The position numbers and the translations under genes were made by a program. Below are positions 60,683 to 64,000 of a stretch of 64,000 bases of DNA, one piece after another. Origin of the DNA: Oscillospiraceae bacterium (lineage in GTDB: Bacteria > Bacillota > Clostridia > Oscillospirales > Ruminococcaceae); NCBI GenBank assembly GCA_017991935.1, contig JAGOPP010000006.1, positions 1 through 64,000 of the forward strand. The letters are read 5' to 3'. The notes under the pieces are model-generated. The model made no database searches, had not been told where the DNA came from, and worked only from the letters and a program-made list of their open reading frames with translations. Numbering within the stretch: the stretch's first letter is position 1; every line of letters begins with the position of its first letter.

Positions 60683-60780
60683 AGTTTCCGTTCCCCTTTG
60701 CGATTCACAATTATAGTTATTATATCATATGAAGATTGAAAAGAAAAGGTATTTTTCCGCAGAGCCATGCCCTCCAAACA

Positions 60781-60818
60781 AAAAAAGCGGGCGGCAGAAT
60801 CGAGCCGTCCGCTTTTCG
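60781..60818 (-). terminator. Terminator of the M23 peptidase gene
   Basis: AGCGGGCGGC pairs with GCCGTCCGCT; leftward it ends in a run of T. Confidence 0.82.
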
Positions 60819-60823
60819 GACAA

Positions 60824-62602
60824 TCAGAAATATTTTGCCGGATTTGTGTACTGGCCGTTGACTCTGATCTCAAGGTGCAGGTGGGTCCCGGTGGCGTGGC
60901 CCGTCGCGCCCATGGCCGCGATCACGTCGCCCTGATTGACATACTGGCCCGCCTTCACATAGAGGCTGCTGCAGTGCCCGTAGAGCGTCTGGATGCCGCC
61001 GCCGTGGTTGATGATGATGTAATACCCGTAACCTCCGCGGCTCCAGCCGGCCGTGACGACCGTCCCGGAGGCGGCGGCGTAGATGTTGGAGCCCCAGCCG
61101 CAGCCCGCGATATCCATTCCGGTGTGGCCCCAGTAGCCCCAATAGCCGCAGCTGACGTAGCCGCCGATCGTGGGCCAGATAAAGCCGTATTTCGTGCTGC
61201 CGGAGCCGGTTGGGCTCTGGACGGCGGTGATCACGTTTTTGGTGCCGGCGGTGATCACGCGGCTCACCGGCTCGGTGAGCACGGTCGTGCTCAAGACCTG
61301 AACGTTCGTCGCGATCCCGTTTTGGTAGGTGACAAAGGCGGTCACCTCCTGCTCGCCGTCGACACCGTCCTTCGTCACTTTGGAGTAGGTCGTATAGTAG
61401 TTGTTATCGTAGATATATTCCGTCTCGAACGGAATCGCTTCGGTATAGGTCTCTTTCTTGGTCGTCGTGACGCTCAGGAACTGGACCGAGCGCGAGACGA
61501 GCACGCGGTCGCCGACGTGCACGATCTCCTGAAGATCCGGGTTCATCGCCGCGTATTCCGCGTAGGAGATGCCGAACTCGGCCGCGATGGAAAGCGGCGC
61601 GTCGCCGTCCTCCACCGTGTAATACTGCTCGCCCGCCGTCTGGCTGTAAAAAAGATCCCGGAACGAGGACATCGCCATCAGGGACGAGATCGGGTAAATC
61701 CCCTCCGTGACCCGGATGTCCTGCACAAAGCGCAGGATGGAGCCGCTGTCGCCCGTCTCGCGGTACTGCTCGCGGTATTCGTCGAGCAGCAGCAGCAGGT
61801 TATCCGGCTCGTCGGAGCAGCCGACGAAGTTGCCGTCCACATAGAGGCCGTACGCCTCGGTGACGTTGGCCGTGGAGGCCTTAAACAGCAGGTTGGCGAG
61901 ATCCTCGGAGGGGGTAAAGAGGCCGCTGTCCGCCACCACGACGGTGTATTCCGGGACGATGTCCTCCACTTTATAGTCGGAAGAGAGCGTGCGGCTGCGC
62001 ATGATCTGTTCCGCGGAGAAAAAGACGCTTTCGTCCGAGATATAGGCGACGTCCTTGCCGTTATACTGAAGCCGGAGCCCGTATTGCAGGCCGGAAAAAT
62101 AGTCGTAAGTAAAATAGAGCAGCAGGCAGGCGATCACGGGCCCCGCGTAGTTGAACACGCGGGCGAGGGATTTGCGCGCGAGGCGCAAAAACGCGACGAT
62201 CAGGCTCCATACGGCGGCAAAAATCTCCTCCGTCGCGTGGTATTTCGCCTCGCGCAGCACGGAGAGGCATTTGGCGATTGTCCGCCGCAGAAACCGGATC
62301 TCCTCGCGCTGGGAGACGAGCCACTCGTCAAACGGGCGCAGGATCCGGTAGGAGAGCCGCTTGAAGTAGGAGATCAAGTCGGTGAAGAGCCTGCGGAAGA
62401 AGCCGAGGAAGCCGAAATAAGTATTTCTTGTCTGGCGGACGAAGGAGACGCCGACCAGATAGCAGAGGTTATAGACCGCCGAGTAGAAGACGGCCAGCGG
62501 ATGATCCCGGTAAATTTCCGGCCATCCCTCCAGCGGGTCCGTCATCGGGATATCTGCCTGATCCGGCTCGCCGGGTTTTACGGCAGGCAGTTTTTCATCC
62601 AA
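60824..62602 (-). CDS. Membrane-bound M23 peptidase with LysM and G5 domains
   Basis: The 592-residue protein has a long cytoplasmic N-terminus with amphipathic helices, one transmembrane helix near 150-170 (YAGPVIACLLLYFTYDYF), a helical region, LysM (YYTVEDGDAPLSIAAEFGISYAEYAAMNPDL), G5 (TEAIPFETEYIYDNNYY) and a C-terminal LytM/M23 domain (GHTGMDIAG, HLHLEI and the G-rich core). Zinc ligands H, D and HxH are present. It cleaves peptide cross-links or acts as a wall scaffold; a relation to SpoIIQ-type proteins is possible but not shown. Confidence 0.93.
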   Translation of the reverse strand: MDEKLPAVKPGEPDQADIPMTDPLEGWPEIYRDHPLAVFYSAVYNLCYLVGVSFVRQTRNTYFGFLGFFRRLFTDLISYFKRLSYRILRPFDEWLVSQREEIRFLRRTIAKCLSVLREAKYHATEEIFAAVWSLIVAFLRLARKSLARVFNYAGPVIACLLLYFTYDYFSGLQYGLRLQYNGKDVAYISDESVFFSAEQIMRSRTLSSDYKVEDIVPEYTVVVADSGLFTPSEDLANLLFKASTANVTEAYGLYVDGNFVGCSDEPDNLLLLLDEYREQYRETGDSGSILRFVQDIRVTEGIYPISSLMAMSSFRDLFYSQTAGEQYYTVEDGDAPLSIAAEFGISYAEYAAMNPDLQEIVHVGDRVLVSRSVQFLSVTTTKKETYTEAIPFETEYIYDNNYYTTYSKVTKDGVDGEQEVTAFVTYQNGIATNVQVLSTTVLTEPVSRVITAGTKNVITAVQSPTGSGSTKYGFIWPTIGGYVSCGYWGYWGHTGMDIAGCGWGSNIYAAASGTVVTAGWSRGGYGYYIIINHGGGIQTLYGHCSSLYVKAGQYVNQGDVIAAMGATGHATGTHLHLEIRVNGQYTNPAKYF

Positions 62603-62635
62603 AAGTCGGTCACCTCCTTTCCAAATAACTTACCC

Positions 62636-62664
62636 ATTATAATAGAAAACCGGACTGAAATCAA
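62636..62664 (-). promoter_or_regulatory. Promoter of the M23 peptidase gene
   Basis: On the minus strand TTGATT (62664-62659), a 17-base spacer and TATAAT (62641-62636). Confidence 0.75.
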
Positions 62665-62770
62665 GCAAGTTCACAGTTTGTTTGAAATTGGCACCGTTTT
62701 CCACGGTTTTGCCCCCGGCCGCTGGAGGGCGTTTCTCCCGAATGTGATCGAACGGTTACAAAAAACCGCA

Positions 62771-62811
62771 AAAAACGGCGCCTTCCCAAAGCGGGAAAGC
62801 GCCGTTTTTTT
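62771..62811. terminator. Terminator of the ABC permease operon
   Basis: AAAACGGCGC and TTCCC pair with GGGAA and GCGCCGTTTT around AAAGC, with A/T runs on both sides; it ends the minus-strand permease genes. Confidence 0.85.
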
Positions 62812-62820
62812 AAATCGTCC

Positions 62821-63804
62821 CTATCGCTCTTCCCGGAAATAGGAGAGCCCGAGGCTTGCCGGCCCGAGGTTTTCCTTCTTTTTGCGGAAGCTGATGACAA
62901 TCAAAACGAGGATGGTGACGAGATACGGGACCACTTTAAAAATTTCCTGCGAGCTCCTCGTCAGGCCCTCGATGTAGAAATACGCCCAGTAGAGGATGCC
63001 GAAGAGGTAGGCGCCCCCGATGGCGCCGATCGGTTTCCATGTCGCGAAGATCACGAGCGCCACGGCGAGCCAGCCGAGCTTTTCGATCGTGCCGTCGGAG
63101 CCCCATGTGCCCTTGATGAAATCCATCGTGTAGTAGAGGCCGCCGAAGCCGGAGATGCCCGCGCCGACGCAGGTCGCGAGGTATTTATACCGGATGACGT
63201 CGATGCCGGCGGCGTCCGCGGTGCCCGGGTTTTCGCCGACCGCCCGCAGGTTGAGCCCCGCGGCGGATTTGTTGAAGAAGCGGTTCATCAAAACGGCGAT
63301 CCCGATCGCGGCGTAGACCATGAAGCCGTAGTAGAAGAAGAGCTTCCCGGCGACGCCCCAGCCGGAGAGAACCGGGACCGACGCGCGAAACGCGGCGCTG
63401 GTCGCCTCGACGTGGATCTGGCCGACGCCGCCGGCGAGCTTGTTGAGGCTCCCGCCGAAGAAGTTGGCAAATCCCGAGCCGAAGATGGTCAGCGTGAGGC
63501 CCGTGACGTTCTGGTTCGCGCGCAGCGTGATGGTCAGGAAGCTGTACACGAGGCCCCCCAGCGCGGAGAGCGCAAACGAGCAGACAAGCCCGATCAGGAT
63601 GCAGAGGAATTTGTTCGGGGTCTCCACGGCGTTTTCGTAATAGAACGCGCCCATCAGCCCGGCGATGCCGCCGAGGTACATGATGCCCGGCACGCCGAGG
63701 TTGAGGTTGCCGGATTTCTGCGTCAGGATCTCGCCGAGCGCGCCGAACAGGATCACGGTCCCAAACACGATCGCGTCCTGAAAGAGGGCAATCAGTTGGT
63801 TCAT
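62821..63804 (-). CDS. ABC transporter permease, NupQ-like (nucleoside/sugar)
   Basis: The 327-residue protein has about nine transmembrane helices and the BPD_transp_2 pattern: VFGTVILFGALGEILTQKSGNLNLGVPGIMYLGG, TLRANQNVTGLTLTIFGSGFANFFGG, LRAVGENPGTADAAGIDVIRYKYLATCVGAGISGFGGLYYT (the EAA-like coupling loop) and a helical C-terminus. This is the second permease of a BMP-type nucleoside importer (NupOPQ/YufOPQ). It overlaps the upstream permease by four bases. The ATPase and binding protein would lie to the right. Confidence 0.92.
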   Translation of the reverse strand: MNQLIALFQDAIVFGTVILFGALGEILTQKSGNLNLGVPGIMYLGGIAGLMGAFYYENAVETPNKFLCILIGLVCSFALSALGGLVYSFLTITLRANQNVTGLTLTIFGSGFANFFGGSLNKLAGGVGQIHVEATSAAFRASVPVLSGWGVAGKLFFYYGFMVYAAIGIAVLMNRFFNKSAAGLNLRAVGENPGTADAAGIDVIRYKYLATCVGAGISGFGGLYYTMDFIKGTWGSDGTIEKLGWLAVALVIFATWKPIGAIGGAYLFGILYWAYFYIEGLTRSSQEIFKVVPYLVTILVLIVISFRKKKENLGPASLGLSYFREER

Positions 63805-64000
63805 TCCGTGTCGGCCCCCTTTCTGCTGCGGAAAATCAGCCGGTAGTTGATGAAGAATTCGCTCCCGAGGATGAAGAAGAGGATGATGCCCTCGATCATC
63901 TCGGAGACGTAGCTGTTGAGGTTATAGAGAGAGGCGATCTCGATGGCCCCTTTTTCGAGGAAGACCAGCAGGAACGCGATCAGGATCATCACATAGGTGT
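63801..64000 (-). CDS. ABC transporter permease, NupP-like, N-terminus cut off
   Basis: The final 65 codons of a gene that continues beyond the window. The visible residues contain membrane helices and end in ILGSEFFINYRLIFRSRKGADTE, the typical end of the first permease of BMP-type nucleoside importers. Its stop TGA overlaps the next ATG (ATGA), so the two permeases are translationally coupled. Confidence 0.8.
   Translation of the reverse strand, partial: TYVMILIAFLLVFLEKGAIEIASLYNLNSYVSEMIEGIILFFILGSEFFINYRLIFRSRKGADTE

Noticed and set aside
60767..62842. 691-codon open frame opposite the M23 peptidase
   Set aside because: The minus strand encodes LysM, G5 and M23 motifs; the plus frame has no recognisable feature and arises from codon bias.

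Overview
The window looks like chromosome of a GC-rich, spore-forming anaerobe of the Firmicutes, most likely class Clostridia and near the Oscillospirales. This is inferred from gene content and order, not from a database match. Supporting signs are a PolC-type replicase, the era/yqzL/recO and pyrH-frr-uppS-cdsA-dxr-rseP-ispG-polC gene orders, sporulation genes (sigG, a YlmC/YmxH-family gene, gerW, a DacF-like carboxypeptidase), a PPi-dependent phosphofructokinase and TTGACA/TATAAT promoters. No rRNA, complete tRNA, CRISPR array or intact insertion sequence is visible.

Layout. Positions 1-1118 are AT-rich, foreign-looking DNA holding one truncated unknown gene. It ends in a 23-bp copy of a tRNA-Gly 3' end, followed by a tRNA-type terminator, so it reads as the right edge of an integrated element. 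Positions 1.5-5.7 kb hold small accessory genes: a two-domain protein with a Pro/Gly linker, a minimal sortase-substrate-like peptide and a Cys-tailed small protein, then family-4 UDG, PduL and an amidase. From 5.8 to 13.8 kb are ilvE, then phoH-ybeY-era-yqzL-recO, mutS2 and ogt. From 14 to 21.6 kb come PPi-PFK, small proteins, DUF421/DUF4363, two signal peptidases, a 35-aa membrane peptide coupled to mnmA, and a CNNM/CorC-type ion transporter behind an attenuator-like leader. From 22 to 25.3 kb are a ROK-like kinase, sigG and a YlmC-like gene. From 25.3 to 40 kb runs a long informational and envelope block: rpsB-tsf, pyrH-frr, isoprenoid/phospholipid genes and polC. From 40 to 50.7 kb are an RluA-type synthase, radC, yceD-rpmF, galM, a DUF512 protein, der-plsY, rpmB, a site-2 protease and scpAB. 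From 50.8 to 54.8 kb are DUF2953-gerW-dacF-rluB. From 54.8 kb to the end most genes are on the minus strand: secG, a ParC-like subunit, rlmH, a WalJ-like hydrolase, murA, an M23 peptidase and two permeases of a nucleoside/sugar ABC importer, the last cut by the window edge.

The most interesting signal is at 20155-20351. A consensus promoter is followed by a 17-codon leader ORF rich in Asp/Glu with an early Asp-Pro. Its stop codon lies inside the 5' arm of a strong intrinsic terminator, just ahead of a CNNM/CorC-family (Mg2+-linked) gene. The arrangement resembles translation-coupled Mg2+ sensing by acidic/proline leader peptides such as MgtL, but built on a terminator and driving a probable exporter. 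Other notable items are three loci where a gene's 3' end is duplicated just behind its stop codon, a pseudouridine synthase with a 21-residue His-rich repeat tail, an aminotransferase-like protein that seems to have lost its PLP lysine, a perfect inverted repeat over the -35 box of yceD-rpmF, and a possible Spo0A-controlled small gene.
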